A DNA stretch of 32,308 bases from Phycisphaerae bacterium (GTDB lineage: Bacteria > Planctomycetota > Phycisphaerae > UBA1845 > JAFGLZ01), in contig JAFGLZ010000100.1 of NCBI GenBank assembly GCA_016927755.1, positions 1 through 32,308 of the forward strand, written 5' to 3'. Numbering within the stretch: the first letter of the stretch is position 1; every line of letters begins with the position of its first letter. A model generated the notes under the pieces. It ran no database searches and was not told where the DNA came from. It saw nothing but the letters and a program-made list of their open reading frames with translations. Position numbers and translations under genes: made by a program. Below, piece after piece: positions 24,752-32,308 of this stretch.

Positions 24752-25810
24752 ATGGATACGCACAGATCGAGGAACGACGCACCAGACGACCTGACGCGCC
24801 GCCGGTTTCTCGGCGAGATCGGGCGCGGCGCCGTGGTTGGGAGCGTGGCCGCGTCGATCATCGACCGCGGCCAAACGGCGTCGGCGGCCGACGCCCAGCC
24901 GGGCCGAGTCAAGCACCGAATACTCGGCAAAACCGGACTGAAGGTCTCGGAGATCGGCTTCGGCGGACATAGCTGGGCCTATTCGAAGGTACCCGTCGGC
25001 GAGAAACGCTATCGCAGAGTCACCCTCGAAGAGGCCGTTGAAATGATTGCCGAGGGCCTCGATATGGGCGTCAACTACTTCGACTCCTGCACGCCGCTGC
25101 TGGAATGCAGCGTGCCCGGCGAGGCGCTCAAGCGGCTCAAGAAGCGCGACCAAGCCATCATCTGCGTCCGTCCGTCGCACAAGATGAAGGGCGTTCCGAA
25201 CGACAAGAAAGAGGTCTTCGACTGGACCGAAGCCAGGCTCAAGCTCTGGCAGACGGACCACATCGACCTGCTGCTGCTGAGCAACGAGCAGCACGTCACC
25301 GACAAGTCCGGCTACTGGGACATGTCCTACTCGATCGAGGCCTGCGCCAAGCTCAAGAAGGAGGGTAAGATCCGATTCACGGGCTTCGGCAGCCACTTCA
25401 CCCCGGAATGGTTCTATGAGGCGTTCGCGAAATTCGCCAAGGACTTCGACGTGTGCTCGATGCCCTACAACGTCCGGCATCGCGTGGCGGAGGACGTCAT
25501 GCCCAAGGCCAAACAGGCCGGACTGGGCGTCGTCACGATCAAACCGCTCGCCCGAGGCTCCTTGCTGGCAAAGCGAAACCTCCAGGGAAAGGACGCCGGA
25601 CTGGCAAGGGACATGATCGCCTTCGTGCTCGAGAACAAGCACGTCGACGTGTGCCTCTGCGGCGTGCACACGCGCGAGCAGATGCGGGAGAACTTCAGCG
25701 CCTCGTGGACGACGCTGTCGCCCGAGCGGCGGACGGCCCTCACGCAGCGCGCGGCCCAGCTTCCATGCAACGAATACCCCTGGCTGGAGCAAGGCTGGCG
25801 ATATGTCTAA
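24752..25810 (+). CDS. Tat-exported aldo/keto reductase-like protein
   Basis: A 352-residue protein. ATG 24752 follows GAGGGGAG. A twin-arginine signal is clear (LTRRRFLGEIGRGAVVGSVA, about 14-33). The mature part is an AKR barrel: HRILGKTGLKVSEIGFGGHS at 55-74, MGVNYFDS at 105-112 with Asp111, KEGKIRFTGFGSH and GLGVVTIKPLARGSL. The usual catalytic Tyr position reads Leu (CTPLLE), and the usual His after the LLLL strand reads Ser (LLLLSNEQH), so the tetrad is degenerate and ordinary carbonyl reduction is doubtful. The C-terminal ferredoxin-like Cys set of some AKRs is absent. The last 8 bases overlap the start of the tetraheme lipoprotein gene, so the two are probably translationally coupled and may form an extracytoplasmic redox pair. 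Confidence 0.85.
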   Translation: MDTHRSRNDAPDDLTRRRFLGEIGRGAVVGSVAASIIDRGQTASAADAQPGRVKHRILGKTGLKVSEIGFGGHSWAYSKVPVGEKRYRRVTLEEAVEMIAEGLDMGVNYFDSCTPLLECSVPGEALKRLKKRDQAIICVRPSHKMKGVPNDKKEVFDWTEARLKLWQTDHIDLLLLSNEQHVTDKSGYWDMSYSIEACAKLKKEGKIRFTGFGSHFTPEWFYEAFAKFAKDFDVCSMPYNVRHRVAEDVMPKAKQAGLGVVTIKPLARGSLLAKRNLQGKDAGLARDMIAFVLENKHVDVCLCGVHTREQMRENFSASWTTLSPERRTALTQRAAQLPCNEYPWLEQGWRYV

Positions 25811-26267
25811 AGCATCGCGACGTCGATACCCTCGTACGCTGATCTGCTGCGCCGGACTCATGATGATCGCCGCATGCGCGTCGAATCGCGGCGGATCGGC
25901 GAATCCAGCGCCGGAAACCCGATCCGAGCCGGCAGCGGGCCCGGGGGTCAGCGCAACCGCCAAATTCGACGGATGCGATACGTGTCACGTCGACGTGGCC
26001 GACGAGGTCGTCGGCACGCGGCACCAGGCCAAGAGCGTCACCTGCGCCAAGTGTCACGGCAAGAGCATCGGCCACGTACGAGACGAAAACAACGAGGTCA
26101 AGCCGGATCGCGTCTTCACTCCCAAGACCATCGACGCCTTCTGCGGCACGTGCCACAAGTGCGACCGCCCCGACGCGGCCAAGCCGCCCGTCAAGCAGGG
26201 ACCGACCTGCACGCACTGCCACGGTTCGCACAAGATCGTTCGGCACGGTAAACCCAAGCGGTCCTGA
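25803..26267 (+). CDS. Tetraheme c-type cytochrome lipoprotein
   Basis: A 154-residue protein whose ATG lies inside the end of the aldo/keto reductase gene (8-base overlap). The signal ends in a lipobox IAAC (Cys25). Four CxxCH haem sites are present: CDTCH at 58-62, CAKCH at 81-85, CGTCH at 114-118 and CTHCH at 136-140. Extra His residues (74, 91, 143, 147) are available as distal ligands. The spacing resembles small NapC/NrfH- or doubled-CXXCH-type cytochromes, but no family-specific order is recognised. It would sit on the outer face of a membrane as an electron acceptor, plausibly for the coupled oxidoreductase. It ends 27 bp from the convergent glycosidase gene. Confidence 0.85.
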   Translation: MSKASRRRYPRTLICCAGLMMIAACASNRGGSANPAPETRSEPAAGPGVSATAKFDGCDTCHVDVADEVVGTRHQAKSVTCAKCHGKSIGHVRDENNEVKPDRVFTPKTIDAFCGTCHKCDRPDAAKPPVKQGPTCTHCHGSHKIVRHGKPKRS

Positions 26268-26294
26268 CGCGAGGGGCCGAGCTTCGCCGTTGGG

Positions 26295-27902
26295 TCACCC
26301 GCCGTGCCCGTGCATCCCTTCGAGAACGACGATCCAGTCGTGGACCTCGGGCGGAAACGGGGGTCGCCACGTGCCCTGGGCGTCGGGATTGACCGGTCCG
26401 AGATCATGCTCGTCGCCAGTGCACGGGTCGAAGTAGCTCGCGCGGTAACCGACGCCGGGCTCGATCCCAGTGACCGTCGGCGGGTCCCAAAGCATCGGCA
26501 CGTAGACGAGACGCAAACGCCTGGGAATGCCGATGCACCGAACGGCGTTCGGCGCCGCGTCGTCATATTGCTGCTCGATCCATTCCGGATGCTTGACGCA
26601 CTGCCACCATGGAAACCTGGCCATGAACTCCCCCGCCAGCCCGATCTGTCGCGATCCGGGAAGGGCCATGACCTCCTGCCAGGACGTATTCGTATAGCAT
26701 CGCCCGTGCGGCGACGGGCCGTAGGGTCGATCCGCCGTGCTCGCCTGCCACAGGCCGTTCGCCCCGTATGTGTGCCCGGCCGTCCCGTTGAAGACCGCGG
26801 TGTAAAAGGCCAACCGCTGAACGTCCTGCCATGAGCCGCCCAGGATCCCCTCGTAGTTGACCTCGGCGACGATGACCGGCATCCGAGGCTCGCGCTCGAT
26901 CGAGGTCATGACGGACTGAGCGGTCGGGCCGATGCTCGCGTAGCCCCCGTGACCGGTCTGGAGCATCTCGAAGTGCAGGAGGGAAGGCTCCTCGACCTGC
27001 TCCCGGCCGAACTGCGTCGGATGGATCGTGATCAGATTGCCGAAGGGGTCGATCTGACGGACGTACCGCGTCACCTCCGTCCATCCTTGGAGCTGGGCGG
27101 CCGCGTCCTGCTCCCGCGTCTCCGAGAGGTAATAGGGCATCTTGCCCTCGCCGGCGATGCACCAGACGACCGGGTACGCGCCGTATCGCGCGACGAGGTA
27201 CCGCCAGAATCGCTTGATCCGCTCGACACCGATCTGCGGCAGATAGTACCCCCACATGCCGACGATACACGGCACGAGCCCCGCGTGGACGAGGTGCCCG
27301 ATCTTGAGGTCGGCGTGGTCGAAGTAGGCGGGGTTCACGCCGCCGAAGCCCTCGCGGAAAGGAAAACCCGCCTCGTTCCGGCCGCGAGGGTCCCAGGCGT
27401 CCATGTCCGGCAGCGGACCGGCGATGATCTGGATGACGCTGAAACCCTTTGCCGCGCGATCGGCAGCGAGCATCTTGAAGCCGCTCGGCCAGTCGACGCG
27501 GTCGGTCAGACCCATCCACCAGGTATCGCCGATCCAGAAGAAGGGGGTTCCGTCGGCATGCTCGAAGTGCCGCTGGTCGTCAGCAACGCGGAGCCGACCG
27601 CGACGATAGAGCGGGTTGCCACCGGCGTAATGCTCCACCGTGACCGCCCCGGTTTGGCCGTGAAGGCCGAAGTCTGACTCGCGCGAGCAGACGGACGCGT
27701 ACTCGTAGCACCCCGGCCTATCCGCGGCAAACCGCACGCACCAGAGGTCGTCACCAGCCCAATAGGCGGGCACGCGAATCGAATCCCCGTCGGCGCCGCG
27801 GAACAGCACGTCGAGGGCGACGTCGTTGTACGGATCGGAGTGAGACCCCGTCGATCGAAAGTGGATCTCAGTGACGCGGTTCCGCTGGGCCGTGATCTTC
27901 AT
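26295..27902 (-). CDS. DUF5060 / DUF4038 (apiosidase-like) glycoside hydrolase
   Basis: A 535-residue protein. ATG 27902 is chosen because GGGAGAG lies 8 bases upstream and the DUF5060 domain begins at once; the open frame continues to 28031. Domains in order: DUF5060-like beta sandwich (about 8-95, with DVLFRGADGDSIRVPAYW), DUF4038/apiosidase-like barrel (about 112-430, with FFWIGDTWWMGL), and a C-terminal collagen-binding-like domain (about 440-535, with YFDPCTGDEHDLG and DWIVVLEG). Candidate catalytic residues are Glu252 (CIAGEGKM) and Glu347 (VIVAEVNYEGI). Relatives act on plant-type or other complex glycans. No signal peptide is seen from this start, so it may be cytoplasmic. It is convergent with the cytochrome gene and divergent from the DUF5009 gene. 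Confidence 0.8.
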   Translation of the reverse strand: MKITAQRNRVTEIHFRSTGSHSDPYNDVALDVLFRGADGDSIRVPAYWAGDDLWCVRFAADRPGCYEYASVCSRESDFGLHGQTGAVTVEHYAGGNPLYRRGRLRVADDQRHFEHADGTPFFWIGDTWWMGLTDRVDWPSGFKMLAADRAAKGFSVIQIIAGPLPDMDAWDPRGRNEAGFPFREGFGGVNPAYFDHADLKIGHLVHAGLVPCIVGMWGYYLPQIGVERIKRFWRYLVARYGAYPVVWCIAGEGKMPYYLSETREQDAAAQLQGWTEVTRYVRQIDPFGNLITIHPTQFGREQVEEPSLLHFEMLQTGHGGYASIGPTAQSVMTSIEREPRMPVIVAEVNYEGILGGSWQDVQRLAFYTAVFNGTAGHTYGANGLWQASTADRPYGPSPHGRCYTNTSWQEVMALPGSRQIGLAGEFMARFPWWQCVKHPEWIEQQYDDAAPNAVRCIGIPRRLRLVYVPMLWDPPTVTGIEPGVGYRASYFDPCTGDEHDLGPVNPDAQGTWRPPFPPEVHDWIVVLEGMHGHGG

Positions 27903-28220
27903 CCTCGCCGCTCTCCCTCGACTGGCTGACGTGTTGCCTGCGACGCCGCGCGACCGTTTGGACGATAGGGGATCGACGCAAACCAACCGGCGCGCGCTTC
28001 CGCTCATCGCCGAAACCTGGATTGATGTCAAGCGGTACGCAGTCTAAGCTGCTTCGAGGAATGCCTGACCAGAGAGAGCGGGTGGGGTGGCCCCCCTCTC
28101 TGGTGGTGGGGAACACGAACTCGACCGGGAATCCGCGTCCCCCACCGCTGAAACGATGAGGCGCCCACGCGTCTCTATCGGACGGCAAGCCGGTCATCCG
28201 CGTGAGCGAGGGACATCGAG
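27903..28220. other. 318-bp divergent intergenic region with stacked hairpins
   Basis: No gene is supported. Three inverted repeats lie toward the + strand gene: ACCAGAGAG (28068-28076) with CTCTCTGGT (28096-28104), GGTGGGG (28105-28111) with CCCCACC (28140-28146), and CGGA-CGGC (28179-28186) with GCCG..TCCG (28189-28200). The first two are contiguous, and the third ends 20 bases before the TTG start. Confidence 0.45.
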
Positions 28221-29333
28221 TTGAGCGTTTCCGAGAAGTCAGCGCCCGTGCAGGGGCGCGTCATGTCAATCGATGCCCTGCGCGGCTTCGACATGTTTTG
28301 GATCACGGGCGGCAAGGGCGTGCTGCTCGCCCTGGCAGGGCTGGTGGCCAAACCGGTCCCCGAGTGGCTGAACCACCAGCTCGAGCACGTGCCCTGGCAG
28401 GGGTTCACGGCCTGGGACCTGATTATGCCGCTGTTCCTCTTCGTCGTGGGAACGTCGATGCCGTTCTCGTTCGCCAAGCGGATCGAGCGCGGCCAGGTCG
28501 GCCCGGGGCTCTACTGGAAGATCGTCCGACGGACGCTGATCCTCTTCGTGCTGGGCATGGTCGCGCAGGGCAACCTGCTGGCGTTCGACCTGTCGAAGCT
28601 TCATATCTACAGCAACACGCTGCAGGCCATCGCCTGCGGCTACTTCGTCGCGGCGATCGTCATGCTGAACGTGTCGATCACTGGTCAGGTGCTCGTGACC
28701 GCCGGGCTGCTGGCGGGATACTGGGCGCTGATGGCCCTCGTGCCCTTCGGCGGGCATGCGGCGGGAGTCATCGAGCCCCAGACCAACTTGGCCCTGGCCG
28801 TCGACAAGGCCATCCTCGGGCGGTTCGAGGACGGCACGACGTATACGTGGATCCTCAGCGGGATGGGTTTCGCCGCGTCGACGCTGCTCGGCGTGCTCTC
28901 GGGCCATGTGCTGCGATCGCCCCGAGCCCCGACGTCGAAGGTCGCGGTGCTCGTCGGGGCCGGCGTGGGGTGTCTGCTTCTGGGGAAGGCATGGGGCCAT
29001 TGGTTCCCCATCATCAAGCACATCTGGTCCAGCTCGATGGTGCTGTACGCCGGTGGGTGGAGCTTCCTGCTGCTGGCGGCATTCTACGGAATCATCGACG
29101 TGATCGGGCTGCGGCGATGGGCGTTCCCGTTCGTGGTCATCGGCATGAACGCCATCTTCATCTACATGGCGGTTCGCTTCATCCCGTTCGGCCAGATCGG
29201 CGACAGGCTGGCCGGCGGGCTGGCCTCGCGCTTGGGCTCGTTCGGGGAGCCCGTCCGAGTGCTCACGGCACTGCTCATCATGTGGCTCATGCTGTACTAT
29301 ATGTATCGCAAGCGAACGTTCGTCCGAGTCTAA
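28221..29333 (+). CDS. DUF5009 / HGSNAT-like membrane acyltransferase
   Basis: A 370-residue polytopic membrane protein with about ten hydrophobic segments. TTG 28221 follows GAGGGA at 8 bases; ATG 28263 is a shorter alternative. The N-terminal SIDALRGFDMFWITGG (16-31) and the later WDLIMPLFLFVVGTSMPFSF are the hallmarks of the family that includes heparan-alpha-glucosaminide N-acetyltransferase and bacterial NagX-like proteins. Such proteins transfer acetyl groups from cytoplasmic acetyl-CoA to a sugar across the membrane. The DUF5009 subgroup in Bacteroidetes and Planctomycetes is found near glycan-use genes but is not well characterised. The ThuA gene starts 46 bp downstream, so co-transcription is likely. 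Confidence 0.8.
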   Translation: MSVSEKSAPVQGRVMSIDALRGFDMFWITGGKGVLLALAGLVAKPVPEWLNHQLEHVPWQGFTAWDLIMPLFLFVVGTSMPFSFAKRIERGQVGPGLYWKIVRRTLILFVLGMVAQGNLLAFDLSKLHIYSNTLQAIACGYFVAAIVMLNVSITGQVLVTAGLLAGYWALMALVPFGGHAAGVIEPQTNLALAVDKAILGRFEDGTTYTWILSGMGFAASTLLGVLSGHVLRSPRAPTSKVAVLVGAGVGCLLLGKAWGHWFPIIKHIWSSSMVLYAGGWSFLLLAAFYGIIDVIGLRRWAFPFVVIGMNAIFIYMAVRFIPFGQIGDRLAGGLASRLGSFGEPVRVLTALLIMWLMLYYMYRKRTFVRV

Positions 29334-29379
29334 AGGCCGGCGGCGTCATGGCGCGCGCCGGTGAGAAGGAGAGTGTGAT

Positions 29380-30123
29380 ATGTCGACGCTGAGAACCTTG
29401 GTGGTGGCGGTGCTCGTCTGTCTCGGAGCCGTTCAGCTCACCGCCGTCGCCGCCCAGGCCAAGCCGAAGCTCAGGGCCATCTACTGGACCACCGGCACGC
29501 ACCACGACTACGACGCCATGGAGAAGGTCTTCGTGCCCGTGTTGTCCAAGCACATGGACGTCCGCGTCTGCCGCGACGCGAGCTTCCTGGACGACATGGA
29601 GAAGAAGCCCTTCGACGTCATCGTCATGAACCACTGCTTCCAGACCACCGAGGGCATGCTGGACGCCGCCCGGCAGAAGAAGCTGCTGGACGTGATCCGA
29701 GGAGGCATCGGCGTGGTCGCCGTCCACGCGTCGTACTACTCGTTCCCGAAATGGGACGCGGTCCGCGAGGTCTACGGCGCCAAGTTCACGACGCACGCCA
29801 GCGCGAAGGCGAAAGTCACCGTCCGAACCGTCGATCCGAAACACCCGATCATGAAGCCGCAGCCCTCATCGTTCGTCATCGTGACCGAGCTCTATCAATC
29901 GACCCCCCTGGCCGAGGGATGTCACGTGCTGGCCCTCGCCAAGGAAGAGGGCAAAGACGGCGAGCATCCGTCGGTCTGGACGAACATGTACGGCAAGGGA
30001 CGCGTCGTGACGATCCTGCCCGGCCACTGGCCGGAGTCATTCAAGCAGAAGGAGTTCCAGGACCTGATCATCCGCAGCGCCCTGTGGGCGGCGGACCGCC
30101 TGGATGATGACAAAGGAGAGTAA
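29380..30123 (+). CDS. Secreted ThuA-like domain protein
   Basis: A 247-residue protein. ATG 29380 follows AAGGAGAG. A Sec signal (MSTLRTLVVAVLVCLGAVQL, cleavage near AQA-KP at 27) precedes one ThuA domain: AIYWTTGTHHDYDAMEKVF at 33-51, VIVMNHCFQTT, GGIGVVAVHASYYSF at 108-122, and GRVVTILPGHWPES near the end. The glutamine-amidotransferase-like fold is kept, but a catalytic Cys triad is not evident. ThuA was first linked to trehalose use in Rhizobium; exported ThuA domains are very common in Planctomycetes and Bacteroidetes sugar clusters and probably bind or modify sugars. It lies between the acyltransferase and Gfo/Idh genes. Confidence 0.85.
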   Translation: MSTLRTLVVAVLVCLGAVQLTAVAAQAKPKLRAIYWTTGTHHDYDAMEKVFVPVLSKHMDVRVCRDASFLDDMEKKPFDVIVMNHCFQTTEGMLDAARQKKLLDVIRGGIGVVAVHASYYSFPKWDAVREVYGAKFTTHASAKAKVTVRTVDPKHPIMKPQPSSFVIVTELYQSTPLAEGCHVLALAKEEGKDGEHPSVWTNMYGKGRVVTILPGHWPESFKQKEFQDLIIRSALWAADRLDDDKGE

Positions 30124-30124
30124 C

Positions 30125-30175
30125 GCAGGCTTCCAGCCTGCACACGAAGCAGGCAAGGATGCCCGCCGTACGGAA
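30125..30175. repeat. Hairpin-forming repeat element after the ThuA gene
   Basis: GCAGGC-TTCCA-GCCTGC (30125-30141) is a perfect 6-bp hairpin starting just after the stop codon, and a further GCAGGC follows at 30149-30154, then GGATGCCCGCC. The phrase recalls dispersed intergenic repeats of planctomycete genomes. There is no T-run, so termination is uncertain. Confidence 0.35.
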
Positions 30176-30288
30176 AGGCCTCGGGCCGAAGAGGGCTGGT
30201 GGCAGCGGCACCGGGTCGGCCCGGTTTCGCGAACGCTCTTGGCCCGGTAGAATCTCCTGAGCCTGATTAACCAAACGGAGGTCTGTTC

Positions 30289-31563
30289 ATGGCTGGCTCG
30301 AAGAAGGTGTCTCGACGTGACGTGCTAAAGGTGGGGGCTGGGGTCGCCGCGCCGTATCTCATCCCGTCCGGAGTCCTGGCGGCGCCCGGCAAGCCCGGAG
30401 CGAACGATCGCATCGGCATCGGATACATCGCCGTCGGCCGGCGGGCCGGCGGGCTCCGCGGCATGCTGGATAGGGCCATCCGCCAGGGCGGCGGCGCGGA
30501 GGTCGTCGCCGTCAGCGACGTCAATACCAAACGAATGGGCGAGTTCGCCGGCAAGGCCAACTGGAAGAAGTATCAAGACTACCGCAAGATGCTCGAGGAC
30601 AAGGACGTCGACGGCGTGATCATCAGCACGCCCGACCACTGGCACGCCCTCAACTCCATCCACGCGATGCAGGCCGGCAAGGACGTCTACTGCGAAAAGC
30701 CCATGACGCTGACCATCCGAGAGGGGCGGATCATGGTCGAGGCCGCCAGGAAACACAAACGCGTGTTCCAAACCGGCAGCCAGCAGCGATCCATGCAGGA
30801 GTGCCGCTTCGGCTGCGAGCTCGTCCGCAACGGGCGGATCGGCAAGATCAAGCTCGTCCACGGGGCGAACTATCCGAGCCCGCTCGAAAAGCCCGAGCAC
30901 CCCGCCGAGCCCGTGCCCGAGGGCCTCGACTGGGACATGTGGTGCGGACCCACGAAGCCCCGCCCGTTCAACGCAAAGCTCTACCTGCCCCGGCCGCACC
31001 CGACGGGGTGGATCAGCTACCGACCGTACTCCGGCGGCGAGATGACCGGATGGGGCGCGCACGGGCTCGACATCATCCAGTGGGCGCTCGGCATGGACGA
31101 GACCGGCCCAGTCGAGGTCTGGCCCGAGGGCACGGGGCTCGAGTGCAAGGTCAGCTTCCGGTACGCCAATGGCGTCGTCGTCCATCTCGACGGTCGGGCC
31201 GGCGGCGGCGGCGGTCTCTTCGAGGGCGAGAAGGGCACGGTGCTGATCGATCGCGGCAAGTGGCGGACGACCCCCGAGGAAATCGGCAAGGAGCCGATCA
31301 AGGCCGACGAGATCCATCTGTACAAGTCCGACGACCACATGCTCAACTGGCTCGAGTGCATGCGAACGCGGAAGACCCCCATCTGCGACGTCGAGACCGG
31401 GCACCGTTCGACGACGATGTGCCACCTCGGCAATATCGCGCGCTGGACGGGGCGCAAGCTCAGGTGGGACCCGAAAGCCGAGAAGTTCGTCGGCGACGAT
31501 GAGGCCAACGCCCTCATAGACCGCCCGAGGCGGGCGCCTTACACGCTGCCAGAGACAGTGTAG
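30289..31563 (+). CDS. Tat-exported Gfo/Idh/MocA family oxidoreductase
   Basis: A 424-residue protein. ATG 30289 follows CGGAGG at 8 bases. A twin-arginine signal (KVSRRDVLKVGAGVAAPYLI) leads the chain. The Rossmann domain starts at IGIGYIAVGRRAGG (42-55); the first Gly of the usual GxGxxG is Ala48. VVAVSDVN, a STPDHWHAL block at about 113-121 and CEKPMTLT at 135-142 (the family EKP motif with Lys137) are clear. The C-terminal half is the alpha/beta substrate domain with GGGEMTGWGAHGLDIIQWAL-like sequence (His in GAHGLD). Exported members oxidise or rearrange sugars using tightly bound NAD(P), as in glucose-fructose oxidoreductase. It is the last gene of the sugar cluster and is convergent with the methyltransferase, 10 bp apart. 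Confidence 0.9.
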   Translation: MAGSKKVSRRDVLKVGAGVAAPYLIPSGVLAAPGKPGANDRIGIGYIAVGRRAGGLRGMLDRAIRQGGGAEVVAVSDVNTKRMGEFAGKANWKKYQDYRKMLEDKDVDGVIISTPDHWHALNSIHAMQAGKDVYCEKPMTLTIREGRIMVEAARKHKRVFQTGSQQRSMQECRFGCELVRNGRIGKIKLVHGANYPSPLEKPEHPAEPVPEGLDWDMWCGPTKPRPFNAKLYLPRPHPTGWISYRPYSGGEMTGWGAHGLDIIQWALGMDETGPVEVWPEGTGLECKVSFRYANGVVVHLDGRAGGGGGLFEGEKGTVLIDRGKWRTTPEEIGKEPIKADEIHLYKSDDHMLNWLECMRTRKTPICDVETGHRSTTMCHLGNIARWTGRKLRWDPKAEKFVGDDEANALIDRPRRAPYTLPETV

Positions 31564-31573
31564 ACGGAGCAGC

Positions 31574-32308
31574 TCAAGCACGACGGCCCGGCAGGTGCGT
31601 CATGCCGTCCAGAAGATCCCCCAGCGCCGACAGGTGCGTCAGGAAGCCGGGCACGTCGGCCGGACCCTCTGATTCGAGCAGGTCTCGAACCTTCTCGTGC
31701 ACGGCCCGGCTAACGAGGATCTTGCACGTCCGCGCGTCAAACGCGCCGGAGGCCTGGAGCTTGCCCAGCCCCGATTCGATGCGAGCCAGCGGCTTGTCGA
31801 CCTGTAAAACCGCCGGCTTCTCGGCGTAGCTCGACCCCCGGCCTCCAGGCGGGTCGGGTAGCTTGTGGAGGGCGCCCTTCGGCGCGCCGACCTTGGTGCA
31901 GAAGAACCGCAGATCGCCCTGACCCATCAGGTCCATCTCGATCGATGAGGCATCGACCCGCCGCTGCGACGTGTCGTAGTGCACGCCGCGGCGCAGAACC
32001 TCGGCGTTGTCGTAGCCCAGCTCCCGGAGCCGGCTCGTGACGTCCTCGGCCGTGTAGGCGCGAAGGTAGGGCACGAACCAATCGTCGATCCACTCGGCAA
32101 TCCGACGGATGGGCGCGCCCATGAGCCTGAGCAGAAGAATGCACTGCTGCAAATCGACCCCGGATAGGATGCCGCGAATCCAATACATCACGTGCCAGTA
32201 CAGCCCGCCGGAACCGTAGAGATAGAGCCACAGATGCCCGCCGGGCTTGAGCACGCGCGTGATCTCGGCCAGGCCCTTGTCCGGGTCGGCGGTGTGGTGA
32301 AGCACGCC
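31574..32308 (-). CDS. SAM-dependent methyltransferase, C-terminal part (partial)
   Basis: The frame runs off the right edge, so about 244 C-terminal residues are visible. GVLHHTADPDKGLAEITRVL followed by KPGGHLWLYLYG is the class I methyltransferase segment (motifs post-II and III, 'hLH...L..i.rvLkpGG.l'). The SAM-binding glycine motif lies beyond the window. Then comes an extended region: a helical segment (WIRGILSGVDLQQC), a lid-like FVPYLRAYTAEDVTSRLRELG block found in such enzymes, and a tail of about 120 residues without recognised domain, containing a KLPDPPGGRGSSYAEKPAV linker and helices to the end. Substrate unknown. The GTG at 32305 is not taken as the start. Confidence 0.82.
   Translation of the reverse strand, partial: GVLHHTADPDKGLAEITRVLKPGGHLWLYLYGSGGLYWHVMYWIRGILSGVDLQQCILLLRLMGAPIRRIAEWIDDWFVPYLRAYTAEDVTSRLRELGYDNAEVLRRGVHYDTSQRRVDASSIEMDLMGQGDLRFFCTKVGAPKGALHKLPDPPGGRGSSYAEKPAVLQVDKPLARIESGLGKLQASGAFDARTCKILVSRAVHEKVRDLLESEGPADVPGFLTHLSALGDLLDGMTHLPGRRA

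Noticed and set aside
28202..29392. Alternative long frame starting GTG 28202
   Set aside because: Its translation is Arg/Gly/His-rich without membrane segments, a shadow of the acyltransferase gene in the adjacent frame.
1..32308. CRISPR array, insertion sequence, integrase or prophage genes
   Set aside because: No regularly spaced repeats, transposase, recombinase or phage structural motifs were found.

Overview
The window is GC-rich, gene-dense bacterial DNA with 24 supportable protein genes, two of them cut by the window edges. It most probably comes from a member of the Planctomycetota. The grounds are a DUF1571 protein, an L34 ribosomal protein with a non-canonical N-terminus, many exported beta-propeller and Ig-like proteins, Tat-exported Gfo/Idh/MocA and aldo/keto reductase proteins, and a ThuA / DUF4038 / DUF5009-type sugar gene set. 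The phylum is an inference from gene content; no rRNA or tRNA gene was recognised.

Region 1 (1-7967, all + strand) holds the C-terminus of DNA polymerase III alpha (dnaE), an FmdE-like protein, a secreted S55 (SpoIVB-type) peptidase whose Ser and His motifs are in the reverse order to Bacillus SpoIVB, a secreted seven-blade propeller/Ig protein, rpmH (bL34), and a propeller lipoprotein with an unusual Asp-Pro-Asn-rich insert. A strong hairpin terminator follows at about 7987-8046.

Region 2 (8214-16636, all - strand) holds a GT39-like membrane glycosyltransferase, recJ, a DUF1571 protein, a 658-bp gene-free stretch full of inverted repeats, a small LPP20-like secreted protein, a soluble PAS histidine kinase and a lipoprotein. 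A short secreted protein with a C-terminal anchor (17000, + strand) follows.

Region 3 (17595-19022, - strand) is a caspase-family (C14) gene of clearly lower GC than its surroundings, probably acquired.

Region 4 (19183-31563) looks like glycan or sugar-derivative metabolism. It has a GPH-type sugar:cation symporter, a C45 Ntn-hydrolase, a secreted TIM-barrel putative glycosidase flanked by 11-bp direct repeats, a Tat-exported aldo/keto reductase overlapping a tetraheme c-type lipoprotein, a DUF5060/DUF4038/collagen-binding-like glycosidase, a DUF5009/HGSNAT-like membrane acyltransferase, a ThuA-like protein and a Tat-exported Gfo/Idh/MocA oxidoreductase. A truncated SAM methyltransferase closes the window. 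A plausible working model is glycan cleavage outside the cytoplasm, oxidation of the released sugars by exported oxidoreductases with electrons passing to cytochrome c, and symport of products into the cell. The substrate cannot be read from sequence.
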